Assembly (NCBI GenBank): GCA_965116235.1
Contig: OZ220496.1
Coordinates: 930,001 to 994,000, forward strand
Direction: 5' to 3'
From: MPNP01 sp965116235
Lineage (GTDB): Bacteria; Pseudomonadota; Alphaproteobacteria; Rhodobacterales; Rhodobacteraceae
Length of the DNA: 64,000 nucleotides
Part shown: positions 16,651 to 25,243 of the stretch, piece by piece
Layout: each line of letters begins with the position of its first letter
Numbering within the stretch: position 1 is the stretch's first letter
The notes under the pieces: generated by a model
Told to the model about the DNA's origin: nothing
Databases searched by the model: none
What the model saw: only the letters and a program-made list of their open reading frames with translations
Position numbers and translations under genes: made by a program

Positions 16651-17551
16651 ATCCGCGGTCCGGAAATCGATTCTCACTTGGTTGACGGCTATTCTTTGCG
16701 TATCTGGAACCACGGCGGAAGAGCCCAAAGCCAGTCGTTTGTTCGGTGATAAACGGGTTGGTTCCTCCCAACCTTCCACCGCAGTGGGAAGTTACGCTTG
16801 GGGGTGTTTGGCCGGCGCCATTCAACTTCCGGAATCAGGACCGACCTGGCAAGCCATGCGTTTGAGTCGAAACCGCAACTGGGGGCATCCTGTTCTTATT
16901 GATTTCACCATGGATTTGAGTGAAAAGGCGAGAGAATTGGGCTGGAAAGGCCTTTATGTCGGTGATCTGTCCCAACCTAGGGGTGGCCCGATGACTTCGG
17001 GACATCGGTCCCACCAGATTGGGCTGGATGTTGATGTCTGGATGCTGCCGCCTGAAAGGCTGAATCTGACCCGAGAAGAGAGGGAAAACATCAGTTCCAT
17101 TTCCATTCGTACTGAAGACCAGAAGAAGGTCAATGGCAACTGGACTCAAACCCATATGGACATTCTTCGAACTGCCGCCGAAGATCCAAGAGTGGATCGA
17201 ATTTTCGTTGCTGCCGCTGCCAAACTGGAAATGTGCAAAAAAGCTGGCAGTAATCGAGACTGGCTACAAAAAATCCGTCCCTTGGCGGGTCATAACTACC
17301 ACTTTCATGTTCGCCTGAGGTGCCCTGACGATGGTACGGCCGAATGCTTGACCCAGAAGCCGACGGTCACCGAATTGTCCAATGGAGGCGATGGATGTGA
17401 CGACACGCTTGAGTGGTGGGTTACAGACTACCTGGAACTGCTGAAGCAACCGCCTGATCCCGACGCTCCGAGACGAACCCATCCCAGAGACTATGTCATG
17501 GCTCAATTGCCCGAGCAATGTCAGAGCGTTCTGGATGCTCCAGATTCATGA
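16643..17551 (+). CDS. mepA: penicillin-insensitive murein endopeptidase MepA
   Basis: A zinc-dependent DD/LD-endopeptidase (peptidase family M74) that cuts peptidoglycan cross-links in the periplasm. The N-terminus (about residues 1-26) is a signal peptide ending near SGTTAEE. Family signatures are GDLSQPRGGPMTSGHRSHQ, with the metal-binding GHxSHQxGLDVD pattern, and HNYHFHVRLRCP near residue 213. The ATG at 16643 is chosen because GGAGG (16630-16634) sits 8 bases before it; the ATG at 16628 in the same frame is possible. About 302 residues, slightly longer than E. coli MepA. It lies between a UMF1 transporter and dapD/dapE, a cell-wall-linked neighbourhood. Confidence 0.93.
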   Translation: MIKSAVRKSILTWLTAILCVSGTTAEEPKASRLFGDKRVGSSQPSTAVGSYAWGCLAGAIQLPESGPTWQAMRLSRNRNWGHPVLIDFTMDLSEKARELGWKGLYVGDLSQPRGGPMTSGHRSHQIGLDVDVWMLPPERLNLTREERENISSISIRTEDQKKVNGNWTQTHMDILRTAAEDPRVDRIFVAAAAKLEMCKKAGSNRDWLQKIRPLAGHNYHFHVRLRCPDDGTAECLTQKPTVTELSNGGDGCDDTLEWWVTDYLELLKQPPDPDAPRRTHPRDYVMAQLPEQCQSVLDAPDS

Positions 17552-17645
17552 ACTGAAGATCAGACAAGGACTACGATTTACAAAAGCTTCGACTTGGGGG
17601 TGGAGCCGTGGTCGGCAAGCTATTTCGAGAAGGACGACTGTAGCC

Positions 17646-18473
17646 ATGGATATCAATGCGTTGGAAACCAGAATCGAAGAGGCTTGGGCAAACCGGTCCT
17701 CAATCACACCGAATACCGCCGGTGACACCCGCAGTGCCATCGAAGACACACTCGGAGCGCTGGACAAGGGCATGCTCAGGGTAGCCCAGCGGTCTGAGAC
17801 TGGTCGGTGGACCGTTAATCAGTGGGCCAAAAAGGCCGTTCTGCTCGGCTTTCGGCTCAATGACATGCAACCACAGGAAGGGGGCCCACAGCACTCCAAC
17901 TGGTGGGACAAGGTCGATTCAAAATTCAAGGGGTGGACATCAGCCGACTGGAAAGAGGCCGGGTTTCGAGCCGTTCCAAACTGCATTGTACGAAAATCAG
18001 CCTACATAGCTCCCGGAGTTGTTCTGATGCCCTCCTTTGTCAATCTGGGTGCCTACGTCGACACAGGAACAATGGTCGATACCTGGGCCACTGTAGGTTC
18101 ATGTGCCCAGATTGGCAAGAATGTCCACCTTTCTGGCGGCGCCGGCATCGGCGGAGTGCTTGAGCCTATGCAGGCAGGCCCCACCATCATAGAGGACAAC
18201 TGCTTTATCGGTGCCCGCTCGGAGATAGTTGAGGGCGTGATCGTTCGGGAAGGTTCGGTGGTCGGGATGGGAGTGTACATCAGCCAGTCGACAAAAATTT
18301 TCGACCGCGAGACCGGTTCCGTTTCATATGGAGAAATTCCTCCTTATTCGGTCGTGGTTTCAGGCTCATTGCCGTCCAGGAACAATGTCAATCTTTATTG
18401 CGCAGTCATCGTTAAAAAGGTCGATTCCCAGACACGCAGCAAAACCTCGATCAATGACCTGCTCAGGGACTGA
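17646..18473 (+). CDS. dapD: 2,3,4,5-tetrahydropyridine-2,6-dicarboxylate N-succinyltransferase
   Basis: Transfers succinyl from succinyl-CoA to tetrahydrodipicolinate in the lysine/meso-diaminopimelate pathway. 275 residues, matching the family length of 274-284. An N-terminal helical domain is followed by a left-handed beta-helix of hexapeptide repeats; VMPSFVNLGAYVDTGTMVDTW and GSCAQIGKNVHLSGGAGIGG are diagnostic. The start ATGGATATCAATGCG at 17646 matches the family N-terminus; the open frame upstream is not coding-like. dapE follows 30 bases later, so two consecutive steps of the succinylase branch are co-transcribed. Confidence 0.97.
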   Translation: MDINALETRIEEAWANRSSITPNTAGDTRSAIEDTLGALDKGMLRVAQRSETGRWTVNQWAKKAVLLGFRLNDMQPQEGGPQHSNWWDKVDSKFKGWTSADWKEAGFRAVPNCIVRKSAYIAPGVVLMPSFVNLGAYVDTGTMVDTWATVGSCAQIGKNVHLSGGAGIGGVLEPMQAGPTIIEDNCFIGARSEIVEGVIVREGSVVGMGVYISQSTKIFDRETGSVSYGEIPPYSVVVSGSLPSRNNVNLYCAVIVKKVDSQTRSKTSINDLLRD

Positions 18474-18503
18474 GCAGGCAACTGTTGACGCTCCCGAACG
18501 CTC

Positions 18504-19649
18504 ATGTTGGATAAAACCGTGGATCCGGTAGCCCTGACCCAGAGGCTAGTTCAATGCCGATCCGTGACTCCATGCGAGGGTGGAGCGATTGTGGCATTGC
18601 AGGAGCTCTTGACGACAGCCGGTTTCAGGTGTGAGCGAGTTGATCGCAATGGCATTGCCAATCTGTATGCCCGATGGGGAAATGCAGCACCTGTTTTCGG
18701 GTTCAATGGTCATACGGATACCGTGCCAGTGGGCAATGTTCAGGATTGGTCGGTGGATCCATTTTCGGGTGAAATCAAGGATGGAAAACTTTGGGGTCGT
18801 GGGGCCGCGGACATGAAATCCGGGGTCGCCGCATTCGTGGCTGCAGCCGTGGACTTCGTGCAGACCGGGCCGAGAAAAGGATCGGTTGCCATCATGATTA
18901 CGGGGGACGAGGAGGGAGCAGCCCAAGACGGGTCCGCTGCAATAGTGGACTGGATGCAGCACAACAACCAGCACCTGAGTGTATGTCTGGTAGGAGAACC
19001 GACTTGCCCCGACCAACTTGGCGATGCCATCAAGGTGGGTCGACGCGGCTCACTTTCGGTCCAAATCGTCATGCATGGCATCCAGGGACATTCAGCTTAT
19101 CCCGACCGCTACATCAATCCGATCGAAGCGATGATCGACCTTGGACATGTTCTCAACTCAACAAGGCTGGATGAAGGTACCAAACACTTCCAGCCGACAA
19201 ATCTAGCCATAACATCGTTTGAAACAGGCAATACGGCTACCAACGTTGTCCCCGCAGCCTGCACCGCGACTGTCAATATAAGATTCTGCGACCTTCACAC
19301 GACAGAAAGCCTCCTGCAATGGATGGATGCCGAGGCTCGTCAAGTTGCTGAAACTCACGGTTGCGGCGTCGAAATCGCCAGAATGACGGGAGCCGAGAGC
19401 TTTTATACATCAAATCGGGATTTTGCCAAATTGGTTTCCAATTCAATTGCCAAGGTCTTGGGCCAGACGCCGGAATTGTCCACTTCGGGCGGAACCTCAG
19501 ATGCCCGGTTCTTGGCTCCGCTTTGTCCAGTGGTTGAATTTGGTCTGGTTGGCAAGACAATTCATCAGGTTGACGAGCACGTTGCGGTTGAGGACATAAA
19601 CGCGCTCAAGCAAGTTTACAGGCAATGCCTTGACGACTACTTGGGATAA
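18504..19649 (+). CDS. dapE: succinyl-diaminopimelate desuccinylase
   Basis: An M20-family zinc hydrolase that removes succinate from N-succinyl-LL-diaminopimelate. 381 residues, typical. Metal and catalytic residues are visible: H70 and D72 in GHTDTVP, D103 in GRGAADMKSG, and E136-E137 in TGDEEGAA; the dimerisation-domain motif GIQGHSAYPD and the final SGGTSDARF also fit DapE. It follows dapD directly. The end overlaps the next frame by 20 bases. No unusual change is seen. Confidence 0.96.
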   Translation: MLDKTVDPVALTQRLVQCRSVTPCEGGAIVALQELLTTAGFRCERVDRNGIANLYARWGNAAPVFGFNGHTDTVPVGNVQDWSVDPFSGEIKDGKLWGRGAADMKSGVAAFVAAAVDFVQTGPRKGSVAIMITGDEEGAAQDGSAAIVDWMQHNNQHLSVCLVGEPTCPDQLGDAIKVGRRGSLSVQIVMHGIQGHSAYPDRYINPIEAMIDLGHVLNSTRLDEGTKHFQPTNLAITSFETGNTATNVVPAACTATVNIRFCDLHTTESLLQWMDAEARQVAETHGCGVEIARMTGAESFYTSNRDFAKLVSNSIAKVLGQTPELSTSGGTSDARFLAPLCPVVEFGLVGKTIHQVDEHVAVEDINALKQVYRQCLDDYLG

Positions 19650-20292
19650 TGGAGTATATCCCTGCCTTGTCATCATGGTCAAGGAGCCGCGTGTGGGCCG
19701 GGTCAAGACCAGGCTGGCCAAGGATATGGGCTTGCTTGAGGCAACCGCGTGGTATAGAAGAGAATGTTTCAGAACCATACATCGTTTGCACAATGCTCCC
19801 CACTGGGAAACGGTTCTGGCCGTCACACCCAGCTCTTCCGGTGTTGCAAGCCGGGTGACCGTCTGGCCGGAAACAATCAGACGCCTGCCTCAGGGCGAGG
19901 GGCAGTTAGGTGACAGGTTTGTACGGATATTTCGGAACGCTTCAAATGGTCCCGTTATCATTATCGGATCCGATATTCCTAACATTACAACCCGTCATAT
20001 AGTGAAAGCATTCAAGGCACTTCGATCTCATGATGCGGTTTTTGGCCCATCCACGGATGGTGGTTTCTGGCTGATCGGCCTGCGTCGTTGGGGCCTTCTC
20101 ACCCGGAGGGCATGCGACGGAGTCCGCTGGTCATCTCAACATGCCTTGGCTGATTGTGTCGGAAGACTGCATAACCTGAACATCAGTTATGTTGATGAAC
20201 TTCATGATGTTGATACCCTTCATGACCTCACCAACTTGGCCTGCATGCAACCGCCGACTCAAGTTGCGTATTCAAGGCTTTTCTCAATGTAA
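19630..20292 (+). CDS. DUF2064 / TIGR04282-type nucleotidyl or glycosyl transferase-like protein
   Basis: A 220-residue GT-A-like fold protein. The hallmark MVKEPRVGRVKTRLA (start of the fold) and IIIGSDIPNITTRHIVKAF with FGPSTDGGFWLIGL match the DUF2064 family, annotated in some genomes as a transferase associated with radical-SAM/selenodomain proteins or arsenosugar synthesis. The start is a TTG overlapping dapE; the ATG at 19675 gives the family's usual short N-terminus and is a real alternative. The 3' end overlaps the convergent aminotransferase gene by 34 bases, so the two transcripts collide. Function is not established. Confidence 0.82.
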   Translation: MTTTWDNGVYPCLVIMVKEPRVGRVKTRLAKDMGLLEATAWYRRECFRTIHRLHNAPHWETVLAVTPSSSGVASRVTVWPETIRRLPQGEGQLGDRFVRIFRNASNGPVIIIGSDIPNITTRHIVKAFKALRSHDAVFGPSTDGGFWLIGLRRWGLLTRRACDGVRWSSQHALADCVGRLHNLNISYVDELHDVDTLHDLTNLACMQPPTQVAYSRLFSM

Positions 20293-21113
20293 ATCTTGCG
20301 CAAGCGCTTGGTGAGTTCACCCGGCTTGCCATCACCGAGCGAGATGCCATCGATTTCGACAACCGGAGTTACAAAACCTGATGCTGAAGTGACAAAGGCT
20401 TCCTTGGCCACACGCGCTTCGTCAACCGTGAAAGGTCGTTGCTCAACAGCGATGCCAACCTCGTCAGTAAATCTGAGGAGAGCGCCGCGGGTTATGCCAT
20501 GCAAGATGTCATTGGTCAGATTGCGAGTGATGATTCTGTCGTCAGAATCAAGGATGAAGGCGTTGTTCGATGTCCCTTCCGTGACAAATCCGTCCTCGAC
20601 CAGCCACGCGTCGTCTACCCCTTTGCGGTGTGCCTCCATTTTTGCCATTGAAGGGTACAGAAGTTGAACCGTCTTGATGTCTCTACGCCGCCATCGGAGG
20701 TCGGGCAGGGTAACGATCCTCCACCCCTGTCGAACCTTTGGCGAATCGAGCAGATTCTTGGCTTGGGTCAAAACCACTAGGGAAGGAGTGGTTTCAACAG
20801 GGTAGAGAAAGTCTCGATCCGCAACGCCTCTGGATACCTGCAGATACACGAGACCTTCTGTAAGTCTGTTTCGGTCCAGCAATTCCCGGTGAATGGCCAG
20901 AAGTTCCTCGACACTGCAAGGCGTATCCATTTCAAGTTCTGCCAGCGACCGTTCCAATCGTCTGGCATGTCCCGTAAAGTCAATGAGCTTGCCTTCCAGA
21001 ACGGATGTCACTTCATAGACGGCATCGGCAAACATGAAGCCGCGATCAAATACAGATATTTTTGCGTCTTCCTCTGGAAGGAATTCACCATTGACGTAAA
21101 CAGTTCGGCTCAT
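20259..21113 (-). CDS. D-amino-acid aminotransferase (class IV PLP fold)
   Basis: A 284-residue PLP enzyme of the class IV (BCAT/DAAT) fold. Features include VYVNGEFLPEEDAKISVFDRGFMFADAVYE at the N-terminus, the PLP lysine region IKTVQLLYPSMAKMEA, and EGTSNNAFIL plus TNDILHGITRGALL near the phosphate site. This wording fits D-alanine/D-amino-acid transaminase rather than IlvE. The ATG at 21113 has GGAG 8 bases upstream; an in-frame TTG two codons earlier is less likely. It precedes no gene on its strand but follows the dgcA/dgcN pair, so it may funnel D-amino acids to D-glutamate for that pathway. This link is inference. Confidence 0.88.
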   Translation of the reverse strand: MSRTVYVNGEFLPEEDAKISVFDRGFMFADAVYEVTSVLEGKLIDFTGHARRLERSLAELEMDTPCSVEELLAIHRELLDRNRLTEGLVYLQVSRGVADRDFLYPVETTPSLVVLTQAKNLLDSPKVRQGWRIVTLPDLRWRRRDIKTVQLLYPSMAKMEAHRKGVDDAWLVEDGFVTEGTSNNAFILDSDDRIITRNLTNDILHGITRGALLRFTDEVGIAVEQRPFTVDEARVAKEAFVTSASGFVTPVVEIDGISLGDGKPGELTKRLRKIYIEKSLEYAT

Positions 21114-21155
21114 CTGCAATTCTCCGGGATACCTTGACTTGGACGAATTTCTGTC

Positions 21156-22121
21156 CTATCCCCACAGTGTCGATGCTGGGGGATAAACAGTTGATTGTTC
21201 ATACCGGATGGGACATGGCCGGTCCTCAGCCAACAGCAGTGGTCCGTCCAGATCAACAATTGATGCATATTGAGCGATCAGCAGGGCTGGTGCCATCGCC
21301 AAGGAAGAACCAATCATGCAGCCAACCATCACCTGAAATCCCCTTCTCACCGCCTCCTCATATAGGTGGATCGCTTCGGTGATTCCACCGGTTTTGTCGA
21401 GCTTGATGTTGATCATTGCGTATTTCGTGTTCAGCCCATCGAGTGAAGCTCGATCATGACAGCTCTCGTCCGCACAAATCGGGACCGGTGAGTTGAATCC
21501 GGCCAATTCTTCATCGTCCAGGGCTGGAAAGGGTTGCTCGATCATGGCAACGTTCAGGCCAACGAAGGTATCCATGTTTTTAAAGAAATCCTTGGCCGCA
21601 AATGACTCGTTTGCATCAACGACCAATTGGGAGTCGGGAGCAGCACGGCGCACCGCTCGCAGTCGTTCAATGTCGCCCGATCCCCCTAACTTAACCTTCA
21701 ATGTCGGTCTGTAACTGTTGGTTCTGGCCTCTTCGTGCATGCGCTCCGGGCTATCAAGCGAAACGGTGTAGCAAGTTGATACAGGTCTGGGCGGATCAAG
21801 CCTGGCGAGCTGCCAGACAGGTCTGTTTGCCCGTTTTGCCGACAAATCCCAAAGGGCACAGTCAATCGCGTTGCGGGCGGCCCCTGGTGGGAGTTCGTTC
21901 TGTAAATCTTCTCTGCTCACGGGGAGTGCGATGGAATGTATCTGTTCGGACACGGACTCCAGTGTCTCGCCGTATCTCCTGTATGGTACGCACTCGCCCC
22001 TGCCAATGGACCCGTCATCATGTATTTCAACGGTCAGAACTTCAGCCGATGTTCTTGATCCCCGGGCGATCGTGAATGGCTTGGCCAGTCTGAAACTCTC
22101 ATGTTTGAGAATGAGCTTCAT
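21156..22121 (-). CDS. dgcA: N-acetyl-D-glutamate racemase / dipeptide epimerase DgcA (enolase superfamily)
   Basis: A 321-residue member of the enolase superfamily in the L-Ala-D/L-Glu epimerase group. Visible are the N-terminal FTIARGSRTSAEVLTVEI, the KxK pair in TLKVKLGG, the metal ligand in VVDANESF, and the C-terminal ADESCHDRASLDGL followed by NIKLDKTGG, with the second catalytic lysine. Classical YcjG enzymes epimerise cell-wall dipeptides, but next to DgcN this type is described as the N-acetyl-D-Glu racemase of a D-glutamate utilisation route in marine bacteria. It starts 14 bases after dgcN ends, so they are co-transcribed. The context decides the name here. Confidence 0.85.
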   Translation of the reverse strand: MKLILKHESFRLAKPFTIARGSRTSAEVLTVEIHDDGSIGRGECVPYRRYGETLESVSEQIHSIALPVSREDLQNELPPGAARNAIDCALWDLSAKRANRPVWQLARLDPPRPVSTCYTVSLDSPERMHEEARTNSYRPTLKVKLGGSGDIERLRAVRRAAPDSQLVVDANESFAAKDFFKNMDTFVGLNVAMIEQPFPALDDEELAGFNSPVPICADESCHDRASLDGLNTKYAMINIKLDKTGGITEAIHLYEEAVRRGFQVMVGCMIGSSLAMAPALLIAQYASIVDLDGPLLLAEDRPCPIRYEQSTVYPPASTLWG

Positions 22122-22135
22122 CAATGACTCTGTTA

Positions 22136-23137
22136 TCAGACTTGCAAAAGGGAATCGGCCAAGTTTACCATGCCATAGCGGACGGGATCGGTAACCGGCA
22201 GCTGAAGTTCGTCTTCTGTTCTCTTTATGTAATCAGCGGCGGCGTCCTGCGTCATGGCACTTGAATTGATCGATACTCCAATGACCCGACAAGCAGGATT
22301 GACAATCCTTGCCATTGTCAGTGACAATTCTCGAAGTTCAGCAAGAGAGTGAAGCGTATAGCCAGGCAGCCCCCGCATTTCCAGCCGGGCCGGGTCATGA
22401 CACAGAACGAGTGCATCGGGTTGCCCTCCATGGATGATGGCAAGGGTTACACCAGAATACGAAGCATGAAACAGGGAACCTTGCCCCTCAATCAAATCCC
22501 AATGATCGTCTTCGTTATCCGGTGACAAATACTCAATTGCGCCAGCCATAAAGTCGGCCACAACCGCGTCGAGAGGGACACCATCGCCTTCAATCAGGAT
22601 TCCGGTCTGGCCGGTAGCCCTGAATGTAGACTTCTTCCCCCTGTTTGCCAACTCTCGATGCAGTGCCAGGGCTGTATACATCTTGCCAATGGACACGTCC
22701 GTGCCAACGGCTACACACCGCTTGCCCTTGCGTTTCTGACCGTTGGCGATCGGATAGCTCGTCGCGGGCTTGCGAACATCAATCATTCGTCGGCCGTATT
22801 TCTGGGCAGCTGCGACCAAATCAGGATCATCGTTCAGGGATGAATGCAAGCCGGCAGCCAAGTCCAAGCCGGCAGCCATGGCCTCAATCAAGGCGGGTTT
22901 CCAATCTGAAGAAATTGTGCCGCCTCTGTTGGCAACACCAATGACCAGCGTTTGGGCCCCCAAGGCATCGGCTTCCTGAACCGAAAGCTCCCTTAGTCCC
23001 AAATCGGCCTTGCAGTCGCGCAATTTAACCTGACCAACGGCGTATTCGGGGCGCCAATCCTTGATCCCTTGTGCCACTTTGGCCGCCAGTTGATCGGGTG
23101 CATCACCCAAAAACAACAGATACGGTTTGCCGATCAT
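22136..23137 (-). CDS. dgcN: DUF1611 family N-acetyltransferase DgcN
   Basis: A 333-residue protein of the DUF1611 family, which has a Rossmann N-domain and a P-loop-like C-domain: the latter shows CVAVGTDVSIGKMYTALAL (residues about 134-152), then ATGQTGILIEGDGVPLDAVVADF and LIEGQGSLFHASYSGVTL. In the DgcN-DgcA pathway this family N-acetylates D-glutamate before racemisation by DgcA. It is the first gene of the minus-strand unit dgcN-dgcA-aminotransferase, and about 800 bases of IS-scarred DNA lie upstream, so its promoter must be in the first part of that gap. Confidence 0.85.
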   Translation of the reverse strand: MIGKPYLLFLGDAPDQLAAKVAQGIKDWRPEYAVGQVKLRDCKADLGLRELSVQEADALGAQTLVIGVANRGGTISSDWKPALIEAMAAGLDLAAGLHSSLNDDPDLVAAAQKYGRRMIDVRKPATSYPIANGQKRKGKRCVAVGTDVSIGKMYTALALHRELANRGKKSTFRATGQTGILIEGDGVPLDAVVADFMAGAIEYLSPDNEDDHWDLIEGQGSLFHASYSGVTLAIIHGGQPDALVLCHDPARLEMRGLPGYTLHSLAELRELSLTMARIVNPACRVIGVSINSSAMTQDAAADYIKRTEDELQLPVTDPVRYGMVNLADSLLQV

Positions 23138-23942
23138 GCCAGGTCCCCCAGTTGAATTTACAAATTACGCTTGTGACCGGTTCTATTTACCATAGATTGA
23201 ATCATCTGCAGCACCTATTTTCTCCCGCGACTGAAAACTCCGATCCTCAGGAAAGACAAGTTCAGTCGATCAGAATCCTGAGAATGTTCAGTTTTGAGTT
23301 TGTCTTTTGATAGCCTGTTGGAACAGGCAAAAGAAGGGAGTCGAGACTGATTTGCAACTGAGGAAACTTGTACTGTGGGGCCACTGTCTTTACAAGAGTT
23401 TCTATGGCGTCTGACTTCTAGTCATTGCTGTTTTGTGATGAAGTATCCGAGGTAGTTCGGGATGTCGGGAACAACGATTGAGGCTGTGAAAAACTTGAAA
23501 AAAACTTTGCAATTTTGGTCGATATACCTTATCGGACATGACATTATCCCACTTGTCGTTTCGCCGGCGAGGTGCAGGGGCTTGCTGACTTGCGAGCCCC
23601 TTGCTTGTTTGGTTGGTATACACAAATGGTTGGGCTTTTATCAGGGGCATCAAGTCTTTCTCCTTTGTGTTGAAGTGAGGTTTTCATGAAACAAGCTATC
23701 ACCTCAACGAGTATCGCATGAATCGTGACATGTCTGAGTTTGCCGCAATTAATATGCGGAATCAAAACGTGGTCCTTACGAAAACGGATACGACGGGGAT
23801 GACGCAGTTCAGATACGATTGGGTGATCAGTTTGACAGAAGGTGTGGTCTGGATGATTGATATCATGAAACTCCTGTTTGATGACTTGATTAAAACCAGA
23901 CCCTGACAAGCACGGCATCGGCGCCTGTGTCGTCGTCTGATC
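23138..23942. other. non-coding region left of the ISNCY fragment
   Basis: About 800 bases between dgcN and the truncated transposase. Several short frames exist on both strands but none shows recognisable domains. It should contain the dgcN promoter near 23140-23200 and probably the lost N-terminal part of an insertion sequence, now unrecognisable. AT-rich homopolymer stretches near 23490 are the only visible structure. Confidence 0.4.
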
Positions 23943-24596
23943 GTGCAAGCCAACCGGACGCGTGTGGGGCTGATCGCGGTAGGCGCGTGCACGCGTGCAC
24001 GCCGGATGAATCATTTTCGGGCGTGTGCGGGGCGTCTGATGGATCCGGTGGAACGGCGCTTGCTCAAGGGCGAGACCATTCCTCAGGACGAGAAGCTGTT
24101 TTCGGTGTTTGAGCCGCACACGCGCTGGGTGGCCAAGGGCAAGGCGGGGCGGCCGGTGGAGCCGGTCTGCATTCTGGAGGATCAGCATCAGTTTCTGCGG
24201 CATCATGCCATCATGTGGGAAGGTCGCGATGTTGATTATGCGGTGCCCATGGTGCAGGCGGCCCAGGCGCAGTATCCGTCCCTGCGGGAATGTCGCTTTG
24301 ACCGCGGGTTTTACAGTCCGGCGAACCGCCGGGCCTTGGATGCGTTGCAGGACGTGAATGCCCGGCCGACGAAGAGATATCGCTCGGAGGCCGAGCGGGA
24401 GCGGGAGGCCGAGGTGGGGTTGGTCACGGTGCGGCGCCGGCATCCGGCGGTGGAGTCCGCCATTCATCATCGGGAACAGCGCGGCCTGGACCGCGTACGC
24501 AGCCATGGGCGCGACGGGTTTGCCCGGACGGTGGCTCTGGCGGTGCTGGCGGCCAATGGCCACCGCTTGGGACGGTTGATCCGCCAGCTCGAATAA
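23943..24596 (+). pseudogene. ISNCY-type transposase, N-terminally truncated
   Basis: The frame encodes only the C-terminal half of an ISNCY-family DDE transposase. Recognisable pieces are EKLFSVFEPHTRWVAKGKAG, VCILEDQHQFLRHH, CRFDRGFYSPANRRAL and HPAVESAIHHREQRGLDR, then GFARTVALAVLAANGHRLG. Relatives carry a few extra residues (VELGLRV) between GRPVE and VCILED, so an internal deletion is likely. The normal N-terminal helix-turn-helix and first catalytic Asp region are absent upstream. A large antisense frame on the other strand is a shadow. The composition is much more GC-rich than its surroundings, a sign of transfer. Confidence 0.82.
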
Positions 24597-25047
24597 CCCC
24601 ACCCGGCGCTCCTCCCTTCGGTCTTGAAATCCGGATCGGTCGCCCCGATGACCGGCGAGGTGTGTCACGTAGGCGGCCCCATGGCCGTATCCGCCGGTTG
24701 CGCGGCGGATTTTGGGCCCGAAAAGCCATTTGAAGCCCCCAAAAGGACATCCGAATGAGGCTTGCAAGACCCCTCTGGATCCGATACGATAAAACGCATG
24801 ACAAAAATAGGGGGCTGCCAGGCACTAAATATTTTCCATGCATCCCTTCATGTCTTCTGTAGTTCTCTTGCTTTGCGTATAGCCCAATTCACTTTCACCG
24901 CGGCACACTTCATTCGCACAAGATAGGGGCTTAAATTCTGGCTTACCGATCACCTGAATGACCGCTGATTACGTCTTCATGCCGATTGGCTACCACAACC
25001 AATCCGACACTTTCAAGCATCGGAAAGTATTCAGGGCTTGGGAAAGA
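24597..25047. other. non-coding region with putative IS right end
   Basis: No gene is seen between the ISNCY fragment and the tRNA. GGGGGCTGCCAGGCACTA ends at 24827 and looks like an insertion-sequence terminus; TGCCAGGCACTA recurs at 57022-57033 next to another IS remnant. The matching left end was not found. Confidence 0.4.
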
Positions 25048-25124
25048 TGGCGCACTGGAGAAGATTCGAACTCCTGACCCCATGATTCGTAGTCATGTGC
25101 TCTATCCAGCTGAGCTACCAGTGC
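25048..25124 (-). tRNA. tRNA-Arg(ACG)
   Basis: Read on the minus strand it folds as a 77-base tRNA: acceptor stem GCACTGG/CCAGTGC, D arm TAGCTCAGCTGGATAGAGCA, anticodon stem ATGA/TCAT with loop CTACGAA giving anticodon ACG, variable loop, and T arm with GGTTCGAATC-type loop (here AGTTCGAATC). The CCA end is encoded (25050-25048). A possible intended hot spot for insertions, as IS remnants lie on both sides, but no duplicated 3' tRNA end was found. Confidence 0.95.
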
Positions 25125-25221
25125 ACGAGGGAGCAATCAGAAAATGCCGTACTGATCGTCTGGAACAGTTTAAATAGAGGTTAATTTCTAGATATGAAGA
25201 GCTGGCTCAATCAATATTGAC

Positions 25222-25239
25222 TGTGAGCCTCGGCTCACA
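25222..25239 (-). terminator. hairpin just after the ferredoxin gene
   Basis: TGTGAGC at 25222-25228 pairs with GCTCACA at 25233-25239 around a four-base loop. It begins 5 bases downstream of the ferredoxin stop on the minus strand. There is no clear T-run, so it is a terminator-like or mRNA-stabilising stem ahead of the tRNA gene. Confidence 0.45.
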
Positions 25240-25243
25240 CGCA

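Noticed and set aside
23544..24767. 407-residue open frame on the minus strand
   Set aside because: It lies antisense to the recognised ISNCY transposase fragment and has low-complexity His/Arg/Pro-rich content typical of a GC-rich shadow frame.
25048..25124. tRNA-Arg as an integration site with a duplicated 3' end
   Set aside because: I searched by eye for a second copy of the tRNA 3' end in the window and found none.
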